A stretch of DNA of 64,000 bases from Eubacterium uniforme. GTDB taxonomy: Bacteria; Bacillota; Clostridia; Lachnospirales; Lachnospiraceae. How positions within the stretch are numbered: position 1 is the first letter of the stretch; every line of letters starts with the position of its first letter. The stretch covers positions 62,001-126,000 of the forward strand of contig NZ_FUXZ01000004.1 in assembly GCF_900167115.1 (NCBI RefSeq), in the 5' to 3' direction. The notes beneath the pieces are model-generated. The model saw only the letters and a program-made list of their open reading frames with translations. It did no database searches and was not told where the DNA came from. Of the stretch, positions 18,866 to 27,956 are shown piece after piece. Made by a program: the position numbers and the translations under genes.

Positions 18866-19619
18866 CTGAAGCTTCACCTCCAAGTACTGACTGAACATCT
18901 ATAATACGAGAGAAGAATTCCTTTCTGTCTCCCTTTTTAGTTAGTTCATTAAAAATCTTACCATCCTTGATAAAAATAATTCTATCTGCGTAACTAGCAG
19001 TAAATGCATCATGTGTTACCATTAAGATAGTAGCATTTTGAGACTTATTAAGTTCCTCTAAGCTAACAAGAAGTGAACGAGCTGACTTTGAATCAAGAGC
19101 ACCTGTTGGCTCATCTGCAAGAATCAAACTTGGTTTTGAAACCACGGCTCTACTTGCTGCAACTCTCTGCTTCTGTCCACCAGACATCTGGTATGGATAT
19201 TTATCTAAAACTTCTGAAATACCTAATTTACCTGCAACATCCTCAATCTTTTTATCGATCTCAGTTTTTTTAGTTTTCTTAATTGATAATGCAAGAGCAA
19301 TGTTTTCTCTTGCTGTAAGTGTATCAAGCAAATTAAAGTCCTGGAAGATAAAACCAAGTTCATCTCTTCTAAACTTATTAAGCTTACTGCTTGATAACTT
19401 TGTAATGTTTGTACCATCAACAATAATATCTCCGGCTGTTACTCTGTCAATTGTTGAAATACAGTTAAGCAAAGTAGTTTTACCCGAACCACTAGCTCCC
19501 ATAATTCCAATAAACTCTCCCTCATTAACGGAAAAACTAATATTATCAACAGCTCGTGTAATATTAGATTTATTACCATATACCTTTACCACATCTTTAA
19601 CTTCTAAAACTTTTTTCAT
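18855..19619 (-). CDS. Bce-type ABC transporter ATP-binding protein
   Basis: A 254-residue ABC ATPase of the MacB/LolD/BceA class. Walker A is [11 protein letters not shown] near residues 40-50, the Q-loop is in [10 protein letters not shown], the signature is [10 protein letters not shown] and Walker B with D-loop is [14 protein letters not shown] switch histidine follows in MVTHD. It powers the permease encoded immediately downstream, whose start lies inside this gene. The ATG follows AAAGGAGG. A 173-base gap with promoter-like sequence separates it from the kinase gene, allowing separate induction by the response regulator, as in Bce systems. Confidence 0.93.
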   Translation of the reverse strand: MKKVLEVKDVVKVYGNKSNITRAVDNISFSVNEGEFIGIMGASGSGKTTLLNCISTIDRVTAGDIIVDGTNITKLSSSKLNKFRRDELGFIFQDFNLLDTLTARENIALALSIKKTKKTEIDKKIEDVAGKLGISEVLDKYPYQMSGGQKQRVAASRAVVSKPSLILADEPTGALDSKSARSLLVSLEELNKSQNATILMVTHDAFTASYADRIIFIKDGKIFNELTKKGDRKEFFSRIIDVQSVLGGEASDVI

Positions 19620-19781
19620 GTCTTCCTCCTTTAACAGTTAATAAATACATACTAGCCTTCAATATTCTCTTTATAAATTACTTACCTCTTTTTCTATTCC
19701 CATAAATTTTTTCATGTCTTTCTTATTTACACCCATAGTATATAATATTTTAATATTACAAACCATCGATTAATAATACAT

Positions 19782-19805
19782 AAACCTTACACTTATGTAA
19801 GGTTT
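19782..19805. promoter_or_regulatory. hairpin spanning the kinase stop codon
   Basis: AAACCTTAC and GTAAGGTTT form a perfect 9-bp inverted repeat with a six-base spacer, covering the end of the histidine kinase gene. No U-run follows on the minus strand. It could be a partial attenuator or an operator for the ABC genes. Confidence 0.4.
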
Positions 19806-20809
19806 ACTAAACTACTCTCAGGGAACACTAATGATACCTTCGTTCCTTTACCTTCCTCTGATTCTACTATTATATTATGTTCCAATTTATCACATAACTT
19901 TTTTGCAAGATATAAGCCAATACCTGTTGACTTCTTACCCATCATTCTTCCGTTAGTACCAGTAAATCCTTTTTCAAAGACCCTCTCTAATTCATCTTCA
20001 GAAATACCAATACCATTATCTTCTATTGTAAGAATTATATTCTCCTTACCCTTATGCGATGTAATCTTAATAACAGATTCTTCCTTATCCATGTATTTAA
20101 TACTATTACCAATAATCTGATTTAGTATAAACGAAAGCCACTTACCATCAGTTCTAACTTCAATATCAAGATTACTCAAATCAACCTTAACTCTTGATGA
20201 TATTAAAGCATTCTTATTCTTTCTAATAATTTCAGAAACAACATCAGAAAGAAGTGTCTTTCTAATTATATAATCTTTTTCAACTGTATTACTTCTAGCA
20301 TAGAAAAGCGCCTGATCTACATAGTCCTCAACACTATCAAGTTCGTTACTAATACGCTTAGTAAACTCATTTTTATTATTATCACTAATAAGTTTAGCCG
20401 TTGCGATTGGAATCTTTATTTCATGAATCCATAATTCAATGTATTCCTTATACTCTTTCTGACTATTTTCATACTTTGCAACATTTTCAAATCTAGATTT
20501 CTCAGTTTTACGAAGAATATCCTGAAACATTTCACCTTCAACAAATGAAGCCCTATCCATAACTTCATTGATTAAATATTTATCATCTAAATCATCAAGC
20601 TGTTTTGTAACCTTATCAAAATATCTTTTTTTCAAAATGTACTCTATGGTAATTCCCAAGAAAAACGCAATAAAAATTGCCACTAATATATATATTCTTA
20701 TATACATTTCCAAATCATATATTAATAGAAAAATTTCAACTGTAACTAACGCAAAAGCGATAAGGCCAATAGTTATAGCCTTATCCCTTAAAAAACTTTT
20801 AAAACTCAT
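19793..20809 (-). CDS. intramembrane-sensing histidine kinase (BceS-like)
   Basis: A 338-residue histidine kinase with two membrane helices near residues 12-29 and 36-56 joined by only a few residues, so no sensory domain is outside. This is typical of BceS kinases, which read transporter activity through the permease. The H-box is IELWIHEIKIPIATAKL. The N-box (LNQIIGNSIKY), DNGIGI, the F-box and G2 (STGIGLYLAKKL) are intact, so the ATP site should work. It overlaps the response regulator by four bases and forms one signalling unit with the ABC genes downstream. Confidence 0.93.
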   Translation of the reverse strand: MSFKSFLRDKAITIGLIAFALVTVEIFLLIYDLEMYIRIYILVAIFIAFFLGITIEYILKKRYFDKVTKQLDDLDDKYLINEVMDRASFVEGEMFQDILRKTEKSRFENVAKYENSQKEYKEYIELWIHEIKIPIATAKLISDNNKNEFTKRISNELDSVEDYVDQALFYARSNTVEKDYIIRKTLLSDVVSEIIRKNKNALISSRVKVDLSNLDIEVRTDGKWLSFILNQIIGNSIKYMDKEESVIKITSHKGKENIILTIEDNGIGISEDELERVFEKGFTGTNGRMMGKKSTGIGLYLAKKLCDKLEHNIIVESEEGKGTKVSLVFPESSLVNLT

Positions 20810-21474
20810 CGTATTATATAACCCTCCCCTCTCTTAGTTAAAATAACATCAGCAAGACCTAAATCCTTAAGTTTATTACGAACTCTTGTTATATTAACGG
20901 TTAAGGTATTATCATCAACAAAATCATTATTATCCCAAAGGAAATCCATCAAATCATCTCTTGAAACTATTTCACTTCTATGTTTCAAAAGGTATTCTAA
21001 AATCTTTCTTTCATTCTTTGTAAGTTCTATTTCCCTGTCTCCTCTTTTAATATAACCTTCCTTTGTATTAAGAGCAAAATCTCCTGCATCTATAAGAACG
21101 TTTTCTTCCTTTCTACCGCTTCTTTTTAATACCATACCAATATGCGCTAAAAGTATATGCGTATTAAACGGCTTTGTAACATAGTCATCAGCGCCATTAC
21201 CTATACTAATAAGTTCATCAATATCTGTATCCTTACTTGTAACCATAATAATTGGAATTGAGGAAACCTTTCTAACTTCCTTTAAAATATACTCTCCATC
21301 ATAAAATGGAAGATTAATATCTAATAGTACTAAATCTGCACCACTATTTAAAACAATATCTATACTTTTTGAAAAATCAGTCACCTCTTCGACTTCATAT
21401 CCATTATTTCTTAAAAATAATGCCAATTCTTCTCTTAACCCCTTATCATCTTCAAGTATTATAATTTTTTCCAT
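20806..21474 (-). CDS. OmpR-family response regulator (BceR-like)
   Basis: A 222-residue two-domain regulator. The receiver domain has the acidic pair near residue 9, the phosphorylated Asp in LVLLDINLP (about residue 52), the Thr/Ser of MVTS and the Lys of VTKPFN. Residues about 125-222 form a winged-helix DNA-binding domain ending TKRGEGYIIR. It is the first gene of the Bce-type module, and its kinase starts within its last four bases. A perfect CTATGTCAAA inverted repeat lies 129-167 bases upstream and may be its site. The ATG follows AAGGAG. Confidence 0.93.
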   Translation of the reverse strand: MEKIIILEDDKGLREELALFLRNNGYEVEEVTDFSKSIDIVLNSGADLVLLDINLPFYDGEYILKEVRKVSSIPIIMVTSKDTDIDELISIGNGADDYVTKPFNTHILLAHIGMVLKRSGRKEENVLIDAGDFALNTKEGYIKRGDREIELTKNERKILEYLLKHRSEIVSRDDLMDFLWDNNDFVDDNTLTVNITRVRNKLKDLGLADVILTKRGEGYIIR

Positions 21475-21602
21475 GTTTAACTCCTTATCTATTCAATATT
21501 TTAAATTACTTAATTTTCCCTATGTTTAATTAAACTATTAAACACTTTCTTATCTTCTTTCCCAAATCACTTCTAAATTTTACCATATATTATTTTAAAT
21601 AT

Positions 21603-21641
21603 CTATGTCAAAATTCTTACATTTTTGTCACTTTGACATAG
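21603..21641. promoter_or_regulatory. CTATGTCAAA inverted repeat, candidate operator
   Basis: CTATGTCAAA at 21603-21612 and TTTGACATAG at 21632-21641 are perfect inverted copies 19 bases apart. A nested TGTCA-ctt-TGACA lies at 21627-21639. Each outer arm carries an outward TTGACA. Spacing of about three helical turns between arm centres suits a dimeric regulator such as the adjacent BceR-like protein. Confidence 0.55.
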
Positions 21642-21731
21642 CTTTTAACTTACACATATCAACATTTTATATAAATCCCTGTGTTTATTTACATCTTACA
21701 ACTTTCTTAAGAATCAGAATTTCACTTGCAC

Positions 21732-21760
21732 TTGAAAGTTTGAATAATATATTATATAAT
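21732..21760 (+). promoter_or_regulatory. predicted sigma-A promoter of the amidase-like gene
   Basis: TTGAAA at 21732, a 17-base spacer and a perfect TATAAT at 21755-21760, about 75 bases before the start codon. Confidence 0.75.
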
Positions 21761-21834
21761 CACATGGACTTAATCATGGTCAGTTTGCATACACTGCATG
21801 GTTAAATATATAAACATATGAAGAGAGGGACACT

Positions 21835-22608
21835 ATGAAAATCACATTTGGAATGGTGGCTAAAAGATTTTTACTAGCCGCTGCACTAATGACTACATCC
21901 TGCCTACTTGTAACTGGATTCACATATATATCCGGAGATAAAAAATTAAATATCGGCAGTAAGAAAAGTAGTGAAAAAGAAACTGAAAAAGAAAAAAAAT
22001 CAGGCTATGACCCAAGCACATCTCAATACGAAGATATGAGTGCTTACACAATTTGCCTTGATCCTGCTGCAGGCGGAAATGATGAAGGCAATTCAGAAGA
22101 ATCACGTGCTGAAAAAGATGACAACTTAACACTAGCTAAGAAAGTTAAAGACATTCTTGTAAATGAGATGAACTTCAAAGTTGAAATGACTAGAACATCT
22201 GACGAAGACGTATCTGATGAAGACAGAGTTGCTAAAGCGAATGATAATAACTGCAATGCATTAATTTCCCTTTCAAGAGGAAGTTACATTAATGCAAATT
22301 ATTCAAAAGGTTTTGAAAATTATATCTTCCATGAAGAACCAGCTAACTCACTTGCACTTTCAAGTTACATCATGGAAAAATTAAATGAAACTGGTGCAAT
22401 GCTTTCAGGTTCAACCATGAAAGGTAAACCTGGTAACAAGTCAGAAGATTACTACACAAACAAAGCTTCTAAAATGGCAAGTGTAGTTGTTCTTACAGGA
22501 TATGTAACATCTGATGAAGATAACGAAGCATTTGATAATAATACAGATGCAATTGCTACTGCAATCGCAGAAGGAATATATAATTACTTTAAAAACGGTG
22601 TTAAATAA
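21835..22608 (+). CDS. amidase_3-fold protein lacking catalytic residues
   Basis: A 257-residue exported protein with an N-terminal membrane anchor or signal (residues 8-32) and a charged linker. An N-acetylmuramoyl-L-alanine amidase (amidase_3) domain follows from residue 71. The fold markers are clear: ICLDPAAGG, AEKDDNLTLAKKV, VEMTRTSDEDVSDEDRVAKAN and ISLSRGS. However, the first zinc His of DPGHGG is Ala79, the second of SIHAN is Ser147, and the catalytic Glu of VETGF is Leu220; only Glu93 remains. It is therefore probably a non-hydrolytic wall-binding or amidase-regulating protein. It has its own promoter and terminator and diverges from the Bce-type module. The ATG follows GAGAGGGACACT. 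Confidence 0.85.
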   Translation: MKITFGMVAKRFLLAAALMTTSCLLVTGFTYISGDKKLNIGSKKSSEKETEKEKKSGYDPSTSQYEDMSAYTICLDPAAGGNDEGNSEESRAEKDDNLTLAKKVKDILVNEMNFKVEMTRTSDEDVSDEDRVAKANDNNCNALISLSRGSYINANYSKGFENYIFHEEPANSLALSSYIMEKLNETGAMLSGSTMKGKPGNKSEDYYTNKASKMASVVVLTGYVTSDEDNEAFDNNTDAIATAIAEGIYNYFKNGVK

Positions 22609-22618
22609 ATTGGAAATA

Positions 22619-22652
22619 TAAAGAGATGTTCTTTTGAACATCTCTTTTTTTT
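22619..22652 (+). terminator. intrinsic terminator of the amidase-like gene
   Basis: AAGAGATGTTC pairs with GAACATCTCTT around a four-base loop and is followed by T8, ten bases past the stop. Confidence 0.92.
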
Positions 22653-22775
22653 ACAATTAACCAAACTTAATATCCTTAACTTAATAATCACCGAAACCGC
22701 TTTGCTTGTTTCGGGATTGTATCACGGTCGTCAAATGCTAGGAAGCAAGCTTCCTGCACTTTCCTCGTCGTGTAA

Positions 22776-22810
22776 ACAAAAAACCCTTGCAAGATAATCT
22801 TACAAGGGTT
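22776..22810 (-). terminator. intrinsic terminator of the SEC-C gene
   Basis: AACCCTTG and CAAGGGTT with inner AAGAT/ATCTT pairing form a long stem followed by TTTTTTG on the minus strand, just after the SEC-C stop. Confidence 0.85.
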
Positions 22811-22820
22811 AATAATCTAA

Positions 22821-23414
22821 TTACTTACCGCAACAGAATTTATACTTTTTACCACTTCCACATGGACAAGGATCATTACGTCCAACTTTCTTTTCCTTAA
22901 CGATTGTATGTGAAAGTTTCTGTTCTTTGTAAAGAACTTTTCTTCTATCAGCATCAATGATGGCATCCCACTGTGGTAATTCATATAACCAGTTAGCTTC
23001 AGCTTCAACCATGTTCTTATAAAGAAGTTCTGGTTCAAAAGCAAGTGAAACTTCTGTATCTTCTTCCATAGTTTCGATTGGGTTAGGTGTCTTTAATGAA
23101 TCATTAATACCATCTAAGAAACCTACCATAAGAAGTAATTCAACTTCATATTTCTCTGCTAATTCCTTAACTGTGCCCTTTACTTCCTCTTCAGGTTTTT
23201 CAAGGAGCTGTTCATATATACCTTTTTCAAACTGGAAGTATGTCTGCCAGAATGCTTCCTGCTGATCCTTTGTCATGCTTTCTCTTGAATATGCAAGATA
23301 TCTCCATGTCTGTAAAAGATTAGCTTTCTGCTCTTCCTTACCTTCTTCTTTTACTTCTTCTGTAGCTTCTACTACTTCCTCAACAACTTCGTCTTTTTTA
23401 TCTTTACCAGCCAT
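22821..23414 (-). CDS. SEC-C metal-binding motif protein
   Basis: A 197-residue cytoplasmic protein. The first 35 residues are acidic and valine-rich low complexity ([15 protein letters not shown]). The middle is helical and unrecognised. The last 20 residues form a complete SEC-C zinc motif, [19 protein letters not shown], like that at the SecA C terminus. Stand-alone SEC-C proteins may bind ribosomes or SecB-like partners, but no role is established here. It is transcribed alone, with its own terminator. The ATG follows AAAGGATTTTAAAA. Confidence 0.85.
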   Translation of the reverse strand: MAGKDKKDEVVEEVVEATEEVKEEGKEEQKANLLQTWRYLAYSRESMTKDQQEAFWQTYFQFEKGIYEQLLEKPEEEVKGTVKELAEKYEVELLLMVGFLDGINDSLKTPNPIETMEEDTEVSLAFEPELLYKNMVEAEANWLYELPQWDAIIDADRRKVLYKEQKLSHTIVKEKKVGRNDPCPCGSGKKYKFCCGK

Positions 23415-23518
23415 TTTTAAAATCCTTTCTATATTTCATAATATAAATTGATGTCTCTTCTCTGTAATCCAACAAACCTCACAAAGAAGATTTTACCAAA
23501 AAAATCCTAAAATGTCTA

Positions 23519-23550
23519 CAATGACAAATACTCTCAACTATTTGTCATTG
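23519..23550. other. perfect hairpin between the acyltransferase and SEC-C genes
   Basis: CAATGACAAATA and TATTTGTCATTG form a 12-bp perfect stem with an eight-base loop, 13 bases past the acyltransferase stop. No T-run follows, so it may protect the 3' end or terminate weakly. Confidence 0.45.
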
Positions 23551-23562
23551 CAAGAATAATTA

Positions 23563-24642
23563 TTACTTTTTATCAGCATTTGGTGCGCTCATAATCACAT
23601 TAAATAAATTAGCCAAAGGCTTAATACTTAACAGCAACTGAACCGCCAAACTTAATCCCATCACTAATAACAATGCAAGTTTCTGATGCTTCATTCCAGC
23701 AAATACTTTATCCCATCTTGCGCCTTCCATTAAAATAATAATAAACACATAATGAACAGCAAATACGGATAATGTTCTTCCTCCAAGTGTTGTAATAAAT
23801 GGAATGCGAACATTTGGAATAATAGAGAAAAATGCAACCACTATTATAAATACAACGATGTAATAAATTAGTCTGTATAACCATCCATAGTTAGTCATGC
23901 TACTACCAACTATCTTCTCTGTAAATGTATCAGCATATGTTTTCTTACCCTTTAAGAAGTATCGATACATAAAAAATAGTGGTTTTATCTTTACATGAAC
24001 AAATGCAACATATCCAATAAGAATAATAGCCGATGCAATTTTTACATGTGTTTTCTCAATAAATTCCAAAAACTTTTTAGAATCAAAGTAATAACCTAAA
24101 ACAAAGAATGGTAAAAAGGTTAATACTCTAGGAAGTGCAAGATAATCACCAAGACTTCCATCATAACCTATAACCATACCAAGTACAATTGTACCAATTA
24201 TAACTTCAACTTTATTATACGGTCTTAAGAATACCATAATAAGGAACATGAAAAACATTGCTAGTGCATACCAAGGAACGCCAGATTCATTAAAGAGTGA
24301 AAATCCGCCCTTGCCATACACAAAAAACTTAGCAGCGAATCTTATAAAGCACATTACAAAGTAAAGTCTTAAATAAGAACCAATCCTGTCATATCTCTTA
24401 TTATCAATTGTCTTTTTTGCAAACAATCCACTAATAAATATAAATGCTGGCATATGGAATGTATAAATTATAAATACACATCTCTCCATATTTCTCAAAT
24501 TAAAAACATATTTATTAGGAACCGTCTTATTAATGAAATGTCCCAATACAACAAAGAAAATCAAAAAGAACTTTATATTATCCCATTTTGCTATTCTCTG
24601 CTTAGCGACTATCTTCTTATTAACATCCTTCTCACTTGTCAT
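23563..24642 (-). CDS. acyltransferase-3 family membrane protein
   Basis: A 359-residue membrane protein of the acyltransferase-3 (OafA/YrhL-like) family with about ten membrane segments. The N-terminal motif FFVVLGHFINK holds the catalytic-type His, and FHMPAFIFISGLF follows, as in sugar O-acetyltransferases. It should move acyl groups across or onto an envelope polymer. The ATG at 24642 is preferred because GAGG lies six bases before it; the in-frame ATG at 24654 overlaps that site. It is the last gene of the O-acylation operon that starts at 29480, ending 23 bases after the SGNH-like gene. Confidence 0.88.
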   Translation of the reverse strand: MTSEKDVNKKIVAKQRIAKWDNIKFFLIFFVVLGHFINKTVPNKYVFNLRNMERCVFIIYTFHMPAFIFISGLFAKKTIDNKRYDRIGSYLRLYFVMCFIRFAAKFFVYGKGGFSLFNESGVPWYALAMFFMFLIMVFLRPYNKVEVIIGTIVLGMVIGYDGSLGDYLALPRVLTFLPFFVLGYYFDSKKFLEFIEKTHVKIASAIILIGYVAFVHVKIKPLFFMYRYFLKGKKTYADTFTEKIVGSSMTNYGWLYRLIYYIVVFIIVVAFFSIIPNVRIPFITTLGGRTLSVFAVHYVFIIILMEGARWDKVFAGMKHQKLALLLVMGLSLAVQLLLSIKPLANLFNVIMSAPNADKK

Positions 24643-24664
24643 CTTATACCTCATTATTCAAGGC

Positions 24665-25927
24665 TTATTTCTTCTTGCTATTCTTTTTAGCCTTCTTATC
24701 GCTTAAAACGTCTTCTTTAAACTTACTCCAAGATTCTTCAGTCCATCCACCAACCTTCTGCCAACTAGCAAGAGGTTTAAGTGTTTTAGCCTTTTCCCAG
24801 CCCTTATCCATAAGTTTCTTATATTTAGCATAGGCATTATCCCAAGCTACATATTTTTTATCACCACGTTTATCCTTAACATCAACCTGCTTCTTAATGA
24901 AGTTCATAAGGTACTTAGTAGTCTTTTGATTACCAATTGAATTAACATGATCCTTACCATAAAAATCCTTCTTCCAATCAATCTGTAATTCCTTATTAAG
25001 ACCTTCATTAGTTCCTTTAAACACATCTTCAGTATTCATGTTACATACGCTAAATTTATCATAATCATATTCATTAATCATCTTAATTGACTGATTAATC
25101 TGAGTCTGTTCTATCTTAGAAAGCTTACTTGGAAAAGAAACAAATATAGCCTGTAAATCCTTCTTCTTTAAGTAATCTAAAAGATCAGCAAATGCTTCCA
25201 CCTGATAATCACCAAGTCCTGATGCTTCTTCAGTATAACCGAATTTGTCATCATTTGGTAAAGGCTCTACATCTGCAATTTCGCACATATGCTCAGCAGA
25301 ATATGTACTCATAGTATCTGATGTACAATCAATAAAATCTTCTCTTTCAAGGTCCTGCCATCTTGAATGATACTTAAGGAATGGAAGATATAATGAAGCT
25401 TCATCAATCTCCACACTAGCACCACGCTTTAAAACATTCTCTCTATAATCAGCAATCTTATTATAATATTCATAAGCAGCTTTTGATGTCTCAACCTTAT
25501 TCTTAGACATAGGCATAATGTCTGTTATACGACGAAGAAATGTTTCACTTGGATAATAAAACATATTTCCTCTCATGCCGTGAAGTTCAATAACAACAAA
25601 CTTCAAATCCTGAGTCTTTAAAGCTTCTTCAATTATATACTTTGTAAGTGGAATAGGCTGACTTTCAGTAGCAAGTGAGTAAACTGTCATACCACTTTCA
25701 TTCCATGCAGTAACATCACTCCAACCTCTATGTGCAACACTGTTACCAAGCACAATACCATCAACTGTATTCTTTGGTAAATCATAAAATGTATTGTAAT
25801 ATGGAACATTTGTTACATCAGTAGCCATCTTCATGACGCCTCGTACGCCAAACAAATAATTAAATATAATTGTAAAAATAAGTAGTGAAGCAACAACTTT
25901 TATTGCTCTCGATAAATATTTATTCAC
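24665..25927 (-). CDS. SGNH-like (DltD/AlgJ-type) O-acylation accessory protein
   Basis: A 420-residue protein with one N-terminal membrane anchor (residues 8-30) and an extracytoplasmic domain. The block GIVLGNSVAHRGW resembles the SGNH nucleophile loop, with Ser in GNS. KDHVNSIG near the C terminus resembles the DxxH-type element of DltD/AlgJ partners of MBOAT enzymes. It probably receives the acyl group from the MBOAT protein encoded just upstream and delivers it to a surface polymer. The start is GTG, preceded by GAGGAG. The tail ends in a lysine cluster (KKAKKNSKKK). Acyl donor and acceptor are unknown. Confidence 0.75.
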   Translation of the reverse strand: MNKYLSRAIKVVASLLIFTIIFNYLFGVRGVMKMATDVTNVPYYNTFYDLPKNTVDGIVLGNSVAHRGWSDVTAWNESGMTVYSLATESQPIPLTKYIIEEALKTQDLKFVVIELHGMRGNMFYYPSETFLRRITDIMPMSKNKVETSKAAYEYYNKIADYRENVLKRGASVEIDEASLYLPFLKYHSRWQDLEREDFIDCTSDTMSTYSAEHMCEIADVEPLPNDDKFGYTEEASGLGDYQVEAFADLLDYLKKKDLQAIFVSFPSKLSKIEQTQINQSIKMINEYDYDKFSVCNMNTEDVFKGTNEGLNKELQIDWKKDFYGKDHVNSIGNQKTTKYLMNFIKKQVDVKDKRGDKKYVAWDNAYAKYKKLMDKGWEKAKTLKPLASWQKVGGWTEESWSKFKEDVLSDKKAKKNSKKK

Positions 25928-25941
25928 AACTAATCTCCTCT

Positions 25942-27555
25942 TTAATATTCCATATAAGCAAATGATGATGCATCATAGCCTGGTCCATATATTCCAAAGA
26001 TAAGAATTGCAAAAAGAAGTCCAAATGTAAGAATCCATCTAAATACGATGTTCTCCTTTGCAAGTCTCTCTCTTAAAGTTCCAATTTCCTTAACCTGACC
26101 ATATTCCTGAAGAACACTAACAGTGATAAGAATTGCAATTGAAATAAATACAACATTAAAATCCTTATACGTAAGTCCAAAATCAAATAAGGAACCATCA
26201 GTAAGTTTCCAAAGTCTTAAATTACCTCTCATTAAGACTCTTCTTGCACAAACAGCACTCTTATAAAGTGAACCTGGTCTTGTTAAAAATCTACCTCCAG
26301 CAAATATCATTGTTGTCTTTAAAGACTGATAAAATCTGAAAGAAACAGACTTTGTATTTATTTTAAAGAATTCTGTAAGCTTATTAAATTCAGTTTCAAA
26401 TGTAATTGAGCACATTATCATGAATCCATAATAAAGTCCCCAAGCAACATATGTCTTACCAGTTCCATGCCAAAGTCCAGTTAAGAACCAAGTTATAACA
26501 ACTGGAAAAATTGTAGCTGCAATCTTTGATGCTCTATCAGATCCATGTTTTCGAACTGACTTACTAATCTTTTTAACCCATCCAGATGTTGAAACTGGGA
26601 AATAAACATAATCCTTAAACCATCCTCCCAGTGACATATGCCATCTTCTCCAGAATTCCTGAATGTTCTTTGAAAAGAATGGATGATTGAAGTTTAAGTC
26701 AAGTTCAACACCAAGCATCTGTGAAACACCTCGTGCAATGTCCATACAACCAGAGAAATCACAATAAATATAAGCAACATCAAGAAGTGCTGCAATAATA
26801 ATTGCAATGCCTGACTGATGTGAATAATCACCATAAACTGCACTAATAAAAATATCAACTCTATCAGCAATAACTAACTTCTTAAAATAACCCCAAAGCA
26901 TAAGCTGTCCACCAGCAATGAAATTATCCCATGTAAAAAAAAGTTCTGCTTTAAGTCTCTGTCCTAATCTGTTATATCTTTCAATTGGTCCCTGCAAAAT
27001 ATGTGGGAAGTAAATAGCATAAAGTAAAAATCTAAAATAATTCTTTTCATACTTATATCTCTTCCAATAAACATCTAACAAGTAACCAACAGTTGAGAAT
27101 GTATAATAAGATATTCCAAGTGGAACTAAAATGTTAGCAGCGGAGAATTTCTGTCCACTACCTGCACTCTTAAGTGCCTTATTAATAGGTCCAACAAGGA
27201 ATTTGGTAAACTTTGTATAACATAAAACACCAACAGTTAAAAACAAAGCAAGCAAAAGAAACTTCTTTGCCTTACTCTTTGCCTTAGCTTTAAGTGCCTT
27301 CTTTCCTTCCTTATCCAAACCCTCGGCTTTTAAATCAATTTCTAATTGTTCCCAAGTTTTTCCTATCGCCATCGCAGCGAAGAATATAACAAGGGTTGTA
27401 AAAAGTATATATGGCAAGTACTTTACGCTTGCAATACAGTAAAATGCAATACTAAGTCCAAGCAAGCTTAACCATCTATGCTTTCTAGGGCATATGGCAA
27501 ACACAATAAGTGCACAAACCAAGAATGCCAAAAATCTTAGAGTTGTGAAAACCAT
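25942..27555 (-). CDS. MBOAT family O-acyltransferase (DltB/AlgI-like)
   Basis: A 537-residue MBOAT enzyme with about eleven membrane segments. The conserved FWRRWHMSLGGWFKDYVYFP block and the catalytic His in TGLWHGTGKTYVAWG are present, as in DltB and AlgI. It would take an activated acyl group from the cytoplasm and pass it through the membrane for O-acylation. Neighbours are a carrier protein and AMP ligase upstream and an SGNH-like protein 14 bases downstream. This repeats the dlt logic without being the standard dltABCD set. A stable hairpin lies in the leader 39 bases before the ATG. Confidence 0.92.
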   Translation of the reverse strand: MVFTTLRFLAFLVCALIVFAICPRKHRWLSLLGLSIAFYCIASVKYLPYILFTTLVIFFAAMAIGKTWEQLEIDLKAEGLDKEGKKALKAKAKSKAKKFLLLALFLTVGVLCYTKFTKFLVGPINKALKSAGSGQKFSAANILVPLGISYYTFSTVGYLLDVYWKRYKYEKNYFRFLLYAIYFPHILQGPIERYNRLGQRLKAELFFTWDNFIAGGQLMLWGYFKKLVIADRVDIFISAVYGDYSHQSGIAIIIAALLDVAYIYCDFSGCMDIARGVSQMLGVELDLNFNHPFFSKNIQEFWRRWHMSLGGWFKDYVYFPVSTSGWVKKISKSVRKHGSDRASKIAATIFPVVITWFLTGLWHGTGKTYVAWGLYYGFMIMCSITFETEFNKLTEFFKINTKSVSFRFYQSLKTTMIFAGGRFLTRPGSLYKSAVCARRVLMRGNLRLWKLTDGSLFDFGLTYKDFNVVFISIAILITVSVLQEYGQVKEIGTLRERLAKENIVFRWILTFGLLFAILIFGIYGPGYDASSFAYMEY

Positions 27556-27593
27556 CGTCTCTTCCTTTCAAAAAAAGTCTTTAAACAAGCCAT

Positions 27594-27643
27594 TGACGTA
27601 CCCATGTCTTAAGAATATAAAAATTCCTTGTATAGGTACGTCA
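27594..27643 (-). promoter_or_regulatory. structured leader hairpin before the MBOAT gene
   Basis: TGACGTACC and GGTACGTCA make a perfect 9-bp outer stem with partial inner pairing over a 32-base interior, ending 39 bases before the start codon. No T-run follows. It could mark a processing site or separate expression of the ligase/carrier genes from MBOAT. Confidence 0.45.
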
Positions 27644-27731
27644 TATTGGTCTTATAAATATATTATTTATAACTATTATATATTATTATTTTCTTATACT
27701 AATTAGTATCATTTTGATACCAGTAATTATA

Positions 27732-27956
27732 TTAGTCCTGTAATTCCTCAATCATATTTAGCATAGCCTGAGCGCTTTCAAAGTTTTCAGGAATCATATA
27801 TTCCATGTCAATTTCAATATCATAATGATCTTCGATTTCAGCAATGATTTCTGTAAGATCAATTGATGAAATAACCTTATCTGTCATCAATCTGTCTTCG
27901 TTTTCAAAATCAACACCTTCAATAGTTTCGCTTAATAGTTTAATTAACTCTTCCAT
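27732..27956 (-). CDS. acyl/aminoacyl carrier protein
   Basis: A 74-residue acidic four-helix carrier protein. The phosphopantetheine attachment region is DKVISSIDLTEII, with the Ser before IDL as the expected site. The residue before it is Ser rather than the usual Asp, a small departure from the DSL consensus. It would carry the acyl group activated by the AMP ligase upstream and present it to the MBOAT protein downstream, like DltC. The ATG at 27956 follows AAAGGAG by six bases; in-frame starts further upstream have no such site. Confidence 0.85.
   Translation of the reverse strand: MEELIKLLSETIEGVDFENEDRLMTDKVISSIDLTEIIAEIEDHYDIEIDMEYMIPENFESAQAMLNMIEELQD

Larger units (their letters stand above)
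21475..21834. other. divergent regulatory region between the Bce-type operon and amidase-like gene
   Basis: 360 bases without a gene. It contains the inverted repeat at 21603-21641, a weak outward promoter toward the response regulator (TTGACA in the left arm) and a good promoter toward the amidase-like gene. No riboswitch fold was recognised. Confidence 0.7.

Noticed and set aside
19660-19735. A 21-codon frame (MGVNKKDMKKF...) between the Bce-type kinase and ATPase genes.
   Set aside because: It lacks a ribosome site and sits right after a promoter-like TATACT; composition is that of AT-rich spacer.
22661-22775. Small RNA gene or mobile remnant in a locally GC-richer stretch with hairpins (CGAAAC/GTTTCG and AGGAAGC/GCTTCCT).
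   Set aside because: No promoter, no known RNA fold and no ORF; hairpins are short. It may be an intergenic repeat, but a second copy was not found in the window.
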